The notes: a model not told the origin generated them from the letters alone. Positions 34,921 to 48,589 are shown, counted from the stretch's first letter. The stretch: DNA of 64,000 bases from Choristoneura fumiferana (GCF_025370935.1 NC_133481.1:13449001-13513000); one strand, 5' to 3'. Numbers and translations are program-made.

Positions 34921-37900
34921 TTTTTAAATAAAGATACACACTAACTTTACGTCTAATAAAAAACAGTATATTACAAAGTAAAACTTCACTAATAGTTATT
35001 TATGTACTTGCTCAGCTTATCTCGAGTACATTTAAGTACACATGTTACATAACTTATCGCTATCACTTATTTACAATTGTATGCACTAGATAATTTTATC
35101 AATAAAGGCGTTAATTATGCTACTTGACGTAGCGAGTACCTATACAAACAAGTCATGATAAACCAAATCTAGAGATTTAGATATCGAATATTGTCAGTGC
35201 AATGTGTTTGGGATTACCTTGAAAAATGGAATCCTTAGTAATATGTAAATTTTTTGAATGAATTGTCACTGTAGTTAATTATAAAAAAATGTATTTAAGT
35301 ATCGTATTTAATATGTTTATAATTATTAGAGTTTTTTAAGAAAATATATAAAACTTTCCCCTTATATACTACTCCGCGCCATCTAAAGTTTAAAAAAAAA
35401 ACATTTTTTTTAAATACTACCTAAGAGCAGGTACGATTACGATCTTGCTTATTTATACTCTAAATTTTTTTTAAAAAAAAAAAAAAAAAGAATAAATTTA
35501 TTTGCTAAAACTCGGCAAAAGAAAAATAAATAACAACTAAAAAAAAATGAGAAAAACTTTCAAGAACAATCTAATAAGAATTGCGAACAGATTCTACTCA
35601 AACGAAGTTACAGGTATATTACTCGTAGTATTAAACAAAACAATTTCATGCAACAGTGCTACTAGTTCAACAATTCCACAAAGGCGTAGGTGTCTGTAGG
35701 TGAGATATTTTACAGTGCTTCGTCTAGATTGAACCGTGGGCGAACCGCAGTGACTGAACTTATTCATTCGTTAACTTGACCTATAAAGATGGCTCGAAAA
35801 ATAACCTCAAGGACCGAGTTAACGCGTGAGCGAACGTTGGTTTGATTAATTCACACTCCTACACTGTATTATTGTAATAATAGCCATGAAGTAAACTGAT
35901 AAATAACGTTAATCGACGGTTGTGTAATATACCTACGGTTTTCGAGAGCGTCTCCGAAAAAATAATGATAAAACGACTGCGCGTTGGCTACTACCCAGTG
36001 GCATTATTAAAGGGTTCCGTGACGTGACAATAATAAAGCAGAACTCAAATATCGAAACAGTCACTAAGTTTGTTGATTGTTTCATTAGATTCGTCCTATT
36101 TAAGTGAAAAAAAAAAATAACCCATATCGCGTATTTAGATCGTTATCCCTTTTGTAGTCGTAATTAAATATATAGTAATTTAATTTATTAATATAATTAA
36201 AAGCAAAAACACAAAAAACAGAAAAATTCACAAAAAAACAACACGTATAAATACACAGTAAGTCAAGTCCACAACACTGAATTTTTGTCAAAAAAAAAAT
36301 ACAAATTCATCCACAAGAAGTTTCGTCAGTCATCGTAAATTCATTCGTCGAATAAAGACATTGTTGCTAGCTTGCTCCTGCGGGCTTGCCTCCATTTCGA
36401 ACTTCCCGGAAAAAATCACCAATCCGTTCCTTATTCCTTAATAGATTCATTGGAAACCCATATCAAATGTCAGATTCCTAGTTCCAAGGGTTTAATTAGG
36501 GTGTCAGGACTCTTGTTTAAATAATCAAGGTTCGACTTGACCACGGAACGCTAAAACCCGAATGATTACTTATGTCCATAAGAGAACAGCGAATCTTGTG
36601 TTGAGAACAACAATATTTAAAAACTCGTTTTTTACATATCGAATGTAAAACACGTTCTTCGTAATAAAACGATAATAGGCCAGTTTAAATGCGTGCGCGG
36701 ACGCATCTGTTAAGATAATTGTCTACGTGTATGTATTTGTTTGCATGTAGTAATAGTTGTTATAAGGAAAAAAAAGAAATAACACTTTATATACAAAAAG
36801 AGGAACATTTTTATTTACAGTGCCATGTATTTTGATTTGACAAAGCGTCAATTACGAGTACAAGTTTTGAAAAGTCACTGCGCTAGACGGTTAAAGAGAA
36901 AGATTAAAATAGTTTTTAATAAAAGTTTCCTGGCAGACATTATTTTTGTGAAAACTTTGCGAAGGAAATTACAATTTGAAAATAAGGCTATTTGCATTCC
37001 GCTCTGGCTGCCTCGCCCTCGCGCAATGTGTACAGACACATTAGGCGATCCGCCATGAATTTACAAAAGAACCTGTGAAACAGCTTTATTCGCCTACTAA
37101 TGACAGCGACAGGATGTCTCCAATGTCAATAAGCACTTTAAAAATGCATATACCTAACAATAACACACTCCAACAGCGCTCGCTGCAAAATATTGGCTTG
37201 TTCCTTAAATCTATATGTACACTCATCAAAGTATCTTGTTACCGATAAATGATCTTGATTGTTTTACAACTAAATTCAAATCGGCGGCATTTAATCTTCG
37301 TTTGACTATTCTCAGTATTAAAGATGTTAGCCTCGTCTGTCTGGTAAACAATACAACTAATCATAAAACCGCTTCTCAAGTACCAACGGCGAAATTAGGA
37401 AAACGTGCAATATATTTGGGAAGCCATCAATTATTAAGTCTAAAAACATCTAGCCGTAATAGGTGGGCGTGTTCGCGAAGATATCGCTTTGAAAATCTTT
37501 GAATGAGATAAAGCTCGCAAAGTAAACTTTATGGTGTCTATGAATAATCGCTATTATAGCAGGAAGCTGTTCGCGAGTTTTTTTAAAGACAAAAAGGAGT
37601 TGGATCACGTTCGGATCAGCCTTGAGACGAGCCCACGGCACACCGCGGCTATTATGTTCTTTTAAGGCCCATGTGTTAAGTGACAACAAACCGTACAACC
37701 GAGATATAAATAATTAACTGGATGATGTGAAACCACTTACGTGGCGTTACTTGTATCCATTTACGAACAATAAAATATGTGGGATGCGTTGACGTCGTAA
37801 ACATGCGTTATTTGATTTGTTTCAAAACAAATCTGAAATATTTAATTTTAGCAGACGGTTGGTTGAGTTAGTTTGACTGAACGAAGAACCTTGTAAATAT

Positions 37901-38576
37901 TATTTAAATTGTGTTTAACAAATTTATCTACGCATCATCGATGTTCAAACTGTAGGTACCGCGAATCAAAAATGTATATGAAAAACCTTTACAGGGCTCT
38001 TCAACTTGTTCAATCAAACTAACCCAATCATTCGCTAAACTATTTCGGTTAATTCTATAGCGTCTTGTAGAAAACAAATAAAGACATAGCCCATAATATA
38101 ACCTATGAAGAGCTAGAGAACAATACCAAAAGATTGAGATACCTATACCTAAAGAGATATAGGTATAGATTTTTCTTTAGTCAATTTAAGTTTCTTCCAT
38201 TATAATGTAACGATAACATTCTCTTCTATTTATGTAACTCTTATAGTCTTAATTAAACCTATTACGGGCTTCGCTTTTGCTAAATGTAAGAATCCTTTCA
38301 CATAAACTTTTCGCTTAATTTGATCCCTTTCACTGCTGCTTAAAAGACGTCTTCTGATCTTGAAAAGCCGTTAGGAATTAGCTCCGTATCATTAACTTTT
38401 AGTTACCTATATCGGCATTAAGGTTGTCTGCTTTCAACTTCCTGTCGGCATCTTTGATATCTGGAATTGAAACAGAATCAACTATCAATATTAAAAAAAA
38501 AAACAACTTGCGGTTATTAATTCGACGTGAAATTGTACCTACTTAGATTTTGTCTGTAGAACGGTAATGTTTGAAG
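34921..38576. other. intron block, AT-rich, few recognisable repeats
   Basis: Homopolymer A/T tracts are common (35385-35415, 35465-35490). ORFs at 36825-37058 and 37215-37502 match nothing I know. TAAAGGGTTCCGTGACGTGA at 36008-36027 is a short piece of a known repeat type. Otherwise unique-looking. Confidence 0.5.
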
Positions 38577-38580
38577 CCTC

Positions 38581-38795
38581 TAAAGGAGTCCCTAGATGGT
38601 CAAAATTTGCTTTACCAGCATTTACTTGCCCGCCAAGTACGCTTGACCAAGACCAAGATTGACGCACCGCCAAACCGCCATGCATGCTGGACAAACATAA
38701 AAAAAAATAAAAAAAATGCCAACTGTTACGAATCACGTAGTTCCGAACTGTCAAAGCTGACGTCACGCAATCTTGACCGTCTAGGGGTCCCTTTA
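38581..38795. mobile_element. MITE with GGTCCCTAGACGGTCAA-type ends
   Basis: TAAAGGAGTCCCTAGATGGT at the left mirrors CCGTCTAGGGGTCCCTTTA at the right, with further homology inward (CAAAATTTGC against GCAATCTTGA). TA borders both ends. The centre includes an A-rich tract and TGACGTCA. The overlapping ORFs (38539-38949 minus, 38571-38852 plus) are products of the repeat. Confidence 0.78.
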
Positions 38796-38799
38796 CGAT

Positions 38800-41159
38800 T
38801 GAAGTATCAAAAAAAAAGTAGGAGAGTTGAAGAAGCGGTAGCCTCTCCTTAAGTCTAAGGCGCGACTGCGGCTGAGTCAGACGGCGGTGGAGCGCGACCG
38901 AGCCGCTACGAGGGGAGGCCGCTAAAGGGTATAATAACTGGAAGTCCATTCAATTAAATTACAGACTTACATATGAGTCCGGTAACGTACGGGAAACACA
39001 TCATGACGTGACTTTCTCTTTCAAAGCGACGCAATAACTTCTTACTACTGTCAAGTTTATTTTTACCTTTACTATCTAAATTTTCATAATTTCTGACAGA
39101 GCATTAGAGTTGGAAAACGCTATTTTATTCTGTAGACTAAAATTTACAAATCACTGTCGCCGTATACGACTTTACTCGTCTCAATTTTATTTGCTTTTGA
39201 TCCCATCTTATGTGACGTTTATCTCCACAATGGCGGAGCTCTACGTGCAAAACTGCTTGCAGCGCAAATATTTCAGAATCGACATCACAATGAAAGTGCA
39301 TAGTGATTTAAATCAATTGTTTTGGCTAGAGCTATAGCTTCGTGGTATTCAACGGCTGATTTAATACTTGGCAGGTATTCCACGATTGTTTGTGCTGCCT
39401 ACTCGCATCTACTTATTTAAAATAAGTGCTGGTTAATGTTCACAAATCGTCGGCATTGTGGTCGTCTCCGGCAGCGAAGCGGCTTCCTTTCCCAGGCCGC
39501 GCGGCCGGTGCTGCCGACGGCACGGCTCGTTAGCCCTGTTTTTAGGGCGTGATCGACGCAACGGCAACGGCGCATGCCTGCATAAATTGCAGCCGAATAT
39601 CCATCCGAACCCTTTACAATGCATCTCCACTACACGCATCCAGTCCCTTGCCGCACCAATGTGCTGTCACGTACTTATTTGTACAGCGGCCTTGTATTAA
39701 TTTTATGAAACACAAGGGACCCGCCGTCGCGACGTCAACCAAACCTTCGCTCGCCGAGACAATGCCGTGTTTTTACATTTGCAAAGCTTAAAAAGTGCCG
39801 TGTCGCGTCATTTTACTTGCAAATCTGCACGATTATGCATAGTGGAGTTGGCCGAAGATGTATTTACGTGTGCATTGTGTACGGTTACGCGTGTGGGCAC
39901 GCACCAATGCGGTTCCCCTGCAAGCGGCTCGCTCCCCTCGCCATAGCAGTTTCACGCGATGTCTGGTTTTGCTGCTTCAACAAATGATCAAGTGGAAACA
40001 ATGCATCAACCAAAATACCGCTTGGGGACGGCACGCTTCATGACGAAGTAATTCGTTCTTAGGCATTTAAAATCCAATGCCTGGCGTCTTATTGACTTTT
40101 TTAACCATTTCAATTTGTGTTAATAGCGCGATAAGCATCGAGCGTTTTTCATTGCGGCTCCCAATAAAGATATTATTATTGGATTGTATTTTATCGGCTG
40201 GACACGTAGGTACTTGGTCGGCGATTCAGTTAAGTTCATTAAGCAGTCGAGCGGCGGACCGGCGACAATTCCGACCGGACTATGCATAATTTAGCCATTA
40301 ATTCTCAAAATGACTCTTGGAAGTTCTGCGTTCAGCGTTCGCCAGACGGGGTTGGCCATCGTTATAATAATGTATGTGTTCAGCTTTGAATGCAAGTTTG
40401 AAGACTACTAGACTAATAAACCGAGCTATATATAAGTTTTATTGCAGATTTAATAACATTTTATTGGTTCAGTTTCTATAAAATCTCTGCACGAGAATTT
40501 GCAATAGTGAGAAAGTAGCCTGGCCTTTAAAACGACTCTCGCCAAGCCCGGCAAGAGCATTACTCATGCTGAAATGCACTCCGTCCGATACAGCCGACTC
40601 TTGGCTTAGCAACTCGTTTAAAAACAAACTAACAAATATTTTCCCATCGTCTGCCTGCACCGCAAAGATGGCAGCGGGAGAAAGTTCGGGTAGGTTCAGG
40701 GGCGCGATGCGAGTCTATTTGCGTCCGCCGCGGGCGATCGACGATGCAATTAAATTTGTAAACGAAGCTTTATGTTCGACGGCTAAATATAAGACGATGC
40801 GCGACGTTGCCGTGCCGACGCGGACGCGGTCTGGAGAGGCCAACTGATCACTTGCACTGCCATAAACACTAAAATAAATTAAAATGAAACTATTCCGTCT
40901 TCTACTAACGCCTGATTAACTGAGTTTCTTTCTTATTATTCGTTCTTGAGTCATTTCATTATGCAACTGCACTGAATGCATATGATAATTGGTTGCTTAC
41001 GAATCTTACGATGAATGTCATTACGGTGGTAATGCCAGTGGTGTGGCAACCGGCAACGGTAAGCAAAGTTCAGTAGTTCAATGAGCTCGAGCACCTATCG
41101 CGTTCATTGTCCCTATAATAAAGGTCAAATCGATTGTTACAGTAAAGAAACAGCGCTGA
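38800..41159. other. intron block, mostly unique with GC-rich patches
   Basis: Patches richer in G, C and CpG at 38855-38930, 39455-39660, 39860-39960 and 40660-40850 stand out. No mobile element, tRNA or recognisable coding exon was seen. Candidate enhancer territory by inference. Confidence 0.45.
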
Positions 41160-41357
41160 AATCCCACTAATATTACAAATGCGAAAGTTTAATAGCGAGT
41201 CTTTGTTATTCTTTAAGGCTAATACGGATAGACGGATAAATTTGCGTGAGATTTTGTATTCAGACAGCTCAACCTTCGCATTTTGTCGTGATATTAAGTG
41301 TTTGGTAGTGGTACTGTTGGAGCCGTAAATAAACCATTTTTCTTTCTTTCTTTCTTG
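41160..41357 (+). repeat. GCTGTTGCCCGCG-type fragment followed by a LINE tail ending in (TTTC)n
   Basis: CCCACTAATATTACAAATGC starts a piece of the reverse-orientation repeat. Then AGCCGTAAATAAACCATTTT runs into TTCTTTCTTTCTTTC. Confidence 0.5.
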
Positions 41358-41604
41358 ATATTCATTAAATCAATATTGGGAAGTGTAATTTTGATCGGGT
41401 GTTTTTCATGCAACGTAAAGACCACGGTGTAATTTTTGGGGATTCCTATGAGAATTTAGTAATAGATATCTATCATATTACATTATTCATATTGCATTAT
41501 TCATATTTGCAAAGTATACTTTTGGCGGTGACTTAAAACAATTCAACTGCACACGATTGAACTGTTTAAGCCGGTGTTGCCATACAATTTTTTTCTTTTT
41601 TTTT

Positions 41605-41778
41605 TTAAGTTAGTTTTTAGATAAGGTCCTCACTGAAAATCAGCGCCACGGCTTGCCGTGGCATTATGCTGAGTGGGGACCTATTTAGCGTCATGTATGT
41701 CTTTATTTGTTCTATGTTTGTTCCTATGTTTGTTTTTTATGGCGTTAAATAAATGTATTTTCTTTCTTTCTATCTAAC
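41605..41778 (+). mobile_element. non-LTR retrotransposon 3' tail ending in (TTTC)n
   Basis: TAAGGTCCTCACTGAAAATC and CAGCGCCACGGCTTGCCGTG sit ahead of a TTTATGGCGTTAAATAAATG end with TTTCTTTCTTTC. The CACGGCTTGCCGTGGC part forms a short stem. Confidence 0.55.
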
Positions 41779-43289
41779 TCCCAGATCTACACGTGAGCGA
41801 AGCGGATACTAATGTTTGATGTACCTATATATTTCAATTATTATGCTTAGTTAATAAACCGCAGTTTAAATCGCAATGCAGGCTCAGAATTCTCTGGGGG
41901 CTTGTAAGGCGGCAATATTTCATCACCAGGAGCTGCTTTACGAGCTTTGTCTGACTTTTGACTTGAGGGAAATCGCAATAAAACCTTTAAATTAAACTCA
42001 GTATAGGTCCGCTGGAGAGAAGCGTATGACAAATTAAATCGCAGCCAGTGAGTCTGTCAAGCGAGTCGTGTTCCTTGAAATATGCGGCATTTTCAAAAAT
42101 CTTTTAAATGTCAACACTGAAATACGCTGAATATGATTGATACTTGAATTCCTATAGCAGTTTTTTTTAACTACTGACTGTGGTGCTTACAAACTGAGGT
42201 AGGCTTCTAGTTTTCAGCTTATTATTAGTATTGACATCTAAAAGATTTTTGAAAATGACGCCTTTTTCAAGGGGCATGACTCGTAGACATACTCTAGCCT
42301 TAGGGATAACGATTCAAATGTACAATTTGAGTGTTTATTGTATCGTGCTTACTTTAATTAAATAGATTGTTGGAGTCGTGCGGCATTATCTGTCGGTTTA
42401 CTTATCGCTACTGCAATAGCTGGATGTGACGTTAACAACAAATTTATTGTCGTGTCGACTGTCAACTGATACCACCGCCGGCATTTCTGGGTACTGCATG
42501 TAGTTCACTTTAAACAAATAAAGTTACGGACACTGTTACTGCTTATATTTTTAGTTAGGTACTTCTCTTGTTACAAAAATTGTCCTAGTGAGAGACGGGC
42601 TACGCGTAGCGTATTGTAGGGCTCTAGTTGGTTTAATAAGTCTTGATTAACTATTAGTACTATTATTCGTTAATTTGTGAAGCCTTTATAGTTCCTTTTT
42701 AAATTTGCTACACTTTTTATACTTGACAGGTACTGGCGAGAGGAATCAACCGGACGGACATAGCTACTAATTGGGATCCATTTTTTTCCATTTTGATTGA
42801 CCTTAAAAATCCGTGATGAAATGAAATGCCCTATCATTTGATTCTGTACTTCAAGAGCCTCGTTAGAAAAACAAACGACTGAACTCTAAATCGAAGTACT
42901 TGTATAAAGGCGTGAGCGTGACCACTGAACTGAAATAACCTTCAACATCATACCTAAATCAAACATTGTTGCTAAAACGAATAAACTTGCAGCACTTACC
43001 ACACTCAATAAATACAAAGTTGTGAACAATACGTTACGTGACCGATGAGTGCACTCGTGCGCATGCATATTTGCCACGCAACGCTTCATAGTTGCATCCT
43101 GAAACACTGAAATATGTGACAACTATCTATGTCCGAGCCTAAAATAAATAGGTAGATACATAACGCTGCGATTGGGATCCTTTTCTTTTAAACTACACAA
43201 AATTCAATCTAAACCTATAAAACATGGCAGAAATATTCCGTAAGGATCATAAAAGTCCAATTCATGATTCATGATGATTTCTCACTGCA

Positions 43290-43547
43290 GGTGGTAGGAC
43301 CTTGTGCAAGGTCCGCCCGGATTGCTACCACCATCTTGCTCGCTAATCCTGCCGTGAAGCAGCAGTGCTTGCACTGTTGTGTTAAGGCGTGGAGAGTAAG
43401 ACATCCGGTGAAATTACTGGCACTTGAGGTGTCCCATCTTAGGCCTCTGGGTTGGTAACGCATCTGCAATACCCCTGGTGTTGCAGATGTTTATGGGCGG
43501 TGGTGATCTCTTACCATCAGTAGGATTAAAAAATAAAATAAATAAAA
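43290..43547 (+). mobile_element. non-LTR retrotransposon 3' end
   Basis: GTGGTAGGACCTTGTGCAAG, CTTGCTCGCTAATCCTGCCG, AAGCAGCAGTGCTTGCACTG, GTGTTGCAGATGTTTATGGG, then GCGGTGGTGATCTCTTACCA and AAAATAAA ends. This is a very familiar abundant moth LINE tail; only the last ~0.26 kb is present. ORFs at 43264-43458 and 43269-43469 are part of it. Confidence 0.75.
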
Positions 43548-43959
43548 AGCTGAAGAGAGAAGCGGCTTTTGAAACGTGAAGACCAAATAAATTAAGTTAT
43601 TATAAATCCCATCAAATATATGTATTTGATGTGAAATGAGAGCTAAGTTAAATATTATGATATTTCAATCAACCTAATGTTGCCTGGTCAGTCACTATGG
43701 CTTACGCACCAAAAAACTATCGTGGTAGTGGCACTCGTATCTAGTTCTTTGATTTTTTGTTGAGAATGAAACGGGAAGAATGGAAATATAAATTAATAAC
43801 TAAAATATTTTAATTTTAATGTCATTGTTATATTATAAATTTGTCACAGAAAATATCTTGCGACGATTTCGTTATTGGCGATTATTTAATTTAAACAACC
43901 GTCCACTGAACAGTTATAATAACTTTTTTTTGTTGCTTTTTTTTATTGCACAAAAAAGT

Positions 43960-44240
43960 TCACAGACGCGTGTCTCAAGCGGATGGCACTCGCGCTCGCA
44001 CTGGTCCCAACCGGTCCGAGATATCGTGTCCGTGAGCAGTGTAGTGTCTATGTGTGCGTTGCTCGAGCGCACTTGTATGGAGATTGACTTCTGAACTATC
44101 TGTGTTTTGTTCTGTGATGTGACATTGTGTGTTACCGTGTGTTACCGCACGAAATCTGCAGTACTTCAGTTTGGATTTTATTACGCGGACTCGTTTATTC
44201 TACGAAGATAAACTAGGAGCGCTTATTAAAAACAGTATTT
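43960..44240 (+). promoter_or_regulatory. CpG-bearing intronic block, possible alternative promoter or enhancer
   Basis: GC-richer and CpG-bearing in AT-rich intron, followed by a TCAGTT initiator-like string at 44166-44171. No donor or coding exon was identified downstream. Very tentative. Confidence 0.15.
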
Positions 44241-44425
44241 TCCATTTAATTTGCATTGAGAGCCGCTAAATATAGATGCATTACTCATTGAGTTGTTTAT
44301 CGAGAAGCAAAATGCGTTCAAACGTTCATATTATGCAAGCGCACAGAGTTAATAACAATAATAGAAATGTCATCGCGTCTTTTTATCCTCTTTTACTATT
44401 ATAATGCATTTATGTTATCATAGAA

Positions 44426-44575
44426 TTAGCTGTTGCCCGCGAGATCGGCTACGAAAAATACATTTTGCCAGAAACTACACTACACAATTTTGCCGAGATA
44501 TAAACTATCCTATGTCCTTCTCATGGTTTCAAACTATCTTCGTACCTGATTTCATCAATAGATAGATATACATAC
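44426..44575 (+). repeat. GCTGTTGCCCGCG-type repeat, 3'-shortened
   Basis: TTAGCTGTTGCCCGCGAGAT, TATAAACTATCCTATGTCCT and TTCATCAATAGATAGATATA follow the family order. Confidence 0.65.
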
Positions 44576-45856
44576 AATAAACATCCAAGACTACTAAACG
44601 AAACACCAGTCATATGGAATCCCGCAACAAATTTACTCTTATTCATTCTGTTCTGATTCATACTCTTATTGTATCTATCAGGTTTGGTTGTTTATGAGAT
44701 TTCACTATTTACAGGCAAATTATCTTAATCAGGCACGTTTTTTTACGCCATGTTTATGTTTGGATTCCCATTTCTAATATTAGTTATCTTAGAACTTGTG
44801 TAAACTTTTTAACTCGAGCGGTGCTTGCTACAGATTGCCCCTAGAAAATAAATACATGGCTTTTTAGCCATTTCAGCCACACAAATGCTTTTAGCTCACA
44901 TGACATTTCTATTCCTCTTTAAGTGCTGTTTGCATGCGTCTAGGTAGTAAATAAAGCTTTACGTTATTTGTCTACTTATGTTACATAACACCTGGTTCCT
45001 ATCTTTCATTCACTGATATGTATGTACATCACACGTACTCACTTACAACATAGATGCCATATTACCTACTCATCCCGATAAGCGAACAGTGCTAGTTGTT
45101 CTGCGATGTTTTTCGGTGGCTAAACTTTTCCGTAACAAACACGATAGTACGTATGGATCTTACTCACCTTTGTTGTTTTGTAACTACAAATAGATACTGA
45201 TAGTTGGTACTGTTTGTTATTGAAATAGAATTATGACAAAGTACCGCCGTACAATCACGTCGGATAATAAATAAAAATGTGTCAATCGTTCTTCATACAT
45301 ATACGTTGCCTTGCCGTAGTAACAATGGTTCAATTGTTGCGAGTAACGATTTTAGCCGCCTCACGTTTATTGAGATCATTAAACATTGTCCAAATACTAT
45401 ATCTATTGTTTTGACAATAAAAATTAATAAACAGCTCGTATCAATGAATTACGTGTCCAACTTATCATTAACTGGGTGGACCAACTGCTGACATTTAACG
45501 TGCAATACATTATTGACGCAAAAAAGCTAGCTTTAGTCGACTCGATAACATATAGTAGCACTTAATGTTAAGCAATATTGTGTCAGTTTAATAGGAAATA
45601 ACTTGTGGTATTTTGTTATTAATGAAGGAGGTTAAATAAATGGTTTCCTTATGAAACCCAACCCTGAGTTGGACAGAAGCCGGAATGTAATTGATTCCAA
45701 TAACGCTCCGATCACGAACTGACCCGGCTAGGAGCGCATTTCTCTCCGTGACATTTACCTATCTCGGATAAGATAGAAGCTGCACTAATACTAAAGATTT
45801 GTAACGAGAAGAGCGTGTACCAAGTCTTTTTAGTAAGTATCTTTATGTACTACTTC

Positions 45857-46182
45857 CATACCTACTAATAATGTAAAATGCGAAATTAACTGTCTGTCTG
45901 TTTGATATCTCTTCACGCTTAAACCGCTGTACCGATTTAGACGGCTTGGAGACAGTTTAAGACCCTAAGAAGGACATAAGGTGTTAAGAACCGCTAGTAC
46001 ATGTGTAATAGAGAAGTATACTTTGTTCTTTTCCTAGATGTAATCTGGTATAGTGTAGCGTAGCTCTATAATTGTAATTATAAAAAAATACTTTTATAAA
46101 TGAAAATCTACGCTATCCTAGATTGGTTTTTCTGGAACAATGTTCCTGTAGGAGATAGATAAAACTGCGGACAACAGCTAGT
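45857..46182 (-). repeat. GCTGTTGCCCGCG-type repeat, reverse orientation
   Basis: CATACCTACTAATAATGTAA, GCTTAAACCGCTGTACCGAT, and at the far end GCGGACAACAGCTAGTT. It has a diverged insertion or internal expansion around 45990-46110. Confidence 0.65.
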
Positions 46183-46991
46183 TAAATCAGTGTTATGCAA
46201 TCGTAAGATGTTTTGTACGAGTTTAGTCGTGTTTTTTGTTGGTTTTCATTTGATTAACCTGTCGGATAAATGCAACTGACAGACTGGTAGCTAAATGCTA
46301 ATAAGATGCGATTGGACGTAAACGTGGGATATTATACATGTAAGTGGGCGGCAAATGATAGTGATCAGTGATGCATGGTCATTGCGTGTTTCTTAACAAT
46401 TTGTTTTGAGTTTTGGAGCGATCGTTCTCTGTGTCTGTGCATATCGAACTGAAGAAGGTCTTTCCATTTTTGATCGAGACTGCGAAGCGCGAGCAAAAGG
46501 TCTATATTTTAGCTTGGGCAACAAAGCTTTCGAAGCAGTTCGTCTGACTGTTCTCCTCATCAGTATTTCTCAATCATTTCTTGTGTAAGCATTTTTCAAA
46601 ATGACGAAAATCTGGTGGATAAAAACGTAAAAAATAGACTCGCGAGGTTTATAGGCCAGAACCACAAGTTTATAATTCCTTTTACCACAAAAGGTAAAAA
46701 AACTGAACAATAACATACACGTCAAACACAAAACTAATCGCAATATTGATCGAAGATATACAGGGTGTTTGGTAGTTCAAGTTGTACTTCGAAGATAGCA
46801 AGTTTCTGAAAGATTTTTTTTCCTCAAGGAAGAAAGAAGCTATTTGACGGAAATTATTTTGATGTTCCAACTGCTTTTAATTATGGATTTTTTCAAGTGC
46901 ATTGTTTATTATTTCTGTCCAAGTTTTGTTTTAGAGCGATAGTTAATATTTACCTATTTGTGCTTTGGTACTTTATGAACTCTAGTGAGTT

Positions 46992-47048
46992 ATGTTAGAC
47001 AAGGAAACCTCGCAGTGCGCAAATCCGACTCGCACTTAGCTGGTTTTT
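46992..47048 (-). repeat. fragment of the AACTGGCCAAGTGCG repeat
   Basis: The minus strand reads AAACCAGCTAAGTGCGAGTC, GGATTTGCGCACTGCGAGG, TTTCCTTG; compare the plus copy at 4481. Confidence 0.55.
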
Positions 47049-48249
47049 ATGTATTTTTTCACGAATCGTGACGTCTGAAGTGCTTCCTTTAGACGAATAA
47101 CATAAAAATCTATCAAGATTTTATTGTTAATACAAACCTCTTAATAATTATTATTATTAGCAAAACTAAAATTTGCACACCGGAGGCCAAAGTGGTTTCC
47201 TGCTTAAAACCGTATCTTATTTAATCTTGATTAAAATATTTATTAAACCGCCGGCAATCTTTCCGGCAATATCTCTTAACTATGTGACTAACTATCCTTT
47301 ATAACAAACCGGTTTTGTCATCACCATCGCGCCGGAGGATACAGAATATATTAGACTATACATATTAGATTATACGCTACATTACATAAATGGTCGCACA
47401 CCAGGTCTACTCGAGACTTGACTAGATATAATTAAATTGAATAGATGCTACAAAAAACAGCAAAGTGCGAATAGGTTCCATAGCACTGTACTGTAAGTGC
47501 CGAAATAAATACTTCTCGTATGGATTAAAATTGACAGAGTGGGACTTTGTAAAAATTATAATAAAGAATATAATGATGTCTACCTATTATCTACTACTAG
47601 CTTTTGCCCGCGGCTTCGCTCGCGTTAAATGTGGGGTAACACAGATTTACTTTCTACGATCTTTATTTTCGTGTTTTAGTTGATGTTTCGTAGAATTCTA
47701 TTTGCAAATTTTTGAATTTAAAAATCAACCTAGATAGTCATAATTCGTACAAACTTTGAACCCCTATTTCACATCTTTAGGTCAGGGTTGTAATTTTAGG
47801 AAACCCACGTGTTTCATTTGCCCGCGACTTCGTACCTTACGCGGCATAGATTGTTCCCGCGGGATAGGAATAAGTAAATTCAATAGAAAACCACACTGTC
47901 CGCGATTGAATTGAAACAGGTTTCCATTTTCAGGTATCGATTTTTAAAATTTTTTTACTAATAGATTTTTTTAAATCAGCTCAGTTTTTCCAGAGATTCC
48001 CCCAAACCAAACAAACAAAGAAGCAGACAAAGTTAAATATTTCCTTATCCCATGGGAATTTCGAAAAATCCTTACTTAGTGCACTTCTATGATACTTTAT
48101 CTACATGTGTGCCAAATTCAGGTCTGTAAAATCTGTATTTTAACTACGCGTCGTCTGTCAGTCAGTCAGCCTGTCACAGTATACTGTTTTATAGGTATGG
48201 ATAAATTTTGTTACGTAATGAGTTGATTGGTTTGGTGTAGGTACTTAAT

Positions 48250-48520
48250 ATGTCCTCCTAACCGTTAAAGAGTTATACCTTCTATCATCAGCTCACCTGA
48301 ATAAACAGAAAGAATACAACTAAAGGTACATGCATATGATATTTAAATAAACTTCTTCTAACTCCTAACCGTTAAGGAGATTAACCTTCCATCATCAGCT
48401 CACCTAGATAACATGAAAGAAAACAACTATCAGTCTACACGTAAATATAATATTTAAAAAAATATCCTCTACTCCTGACCGTTAAGGAGTTTTACCTTCC
48501 ATCATCAGCTCATCAACATG
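48250..48520 (+). repeat. three tandem units of ~108 bp
   Basis: ACCGTTAA recurs at 48261, 48368 and 48478, each followed by CCTTC(C/T)ATCATCAGCTCA. The spacing is 107 and 110 bases. Confidence 0.85.
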
Positions 48521-48589
48521 AGAAGATGTCTACCAGACGGAAATACTTAAATAACTCGAGAAAATATTATAAAAAACGTAATGCGTGCC

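Noticed and set aside
39433..39700. ORFs on both strands in the 39.5-kb GC-rich patch
   Set aside because: GC-rich sequence lowers stop frequency; both strands are open and neither product resembles a known protein.
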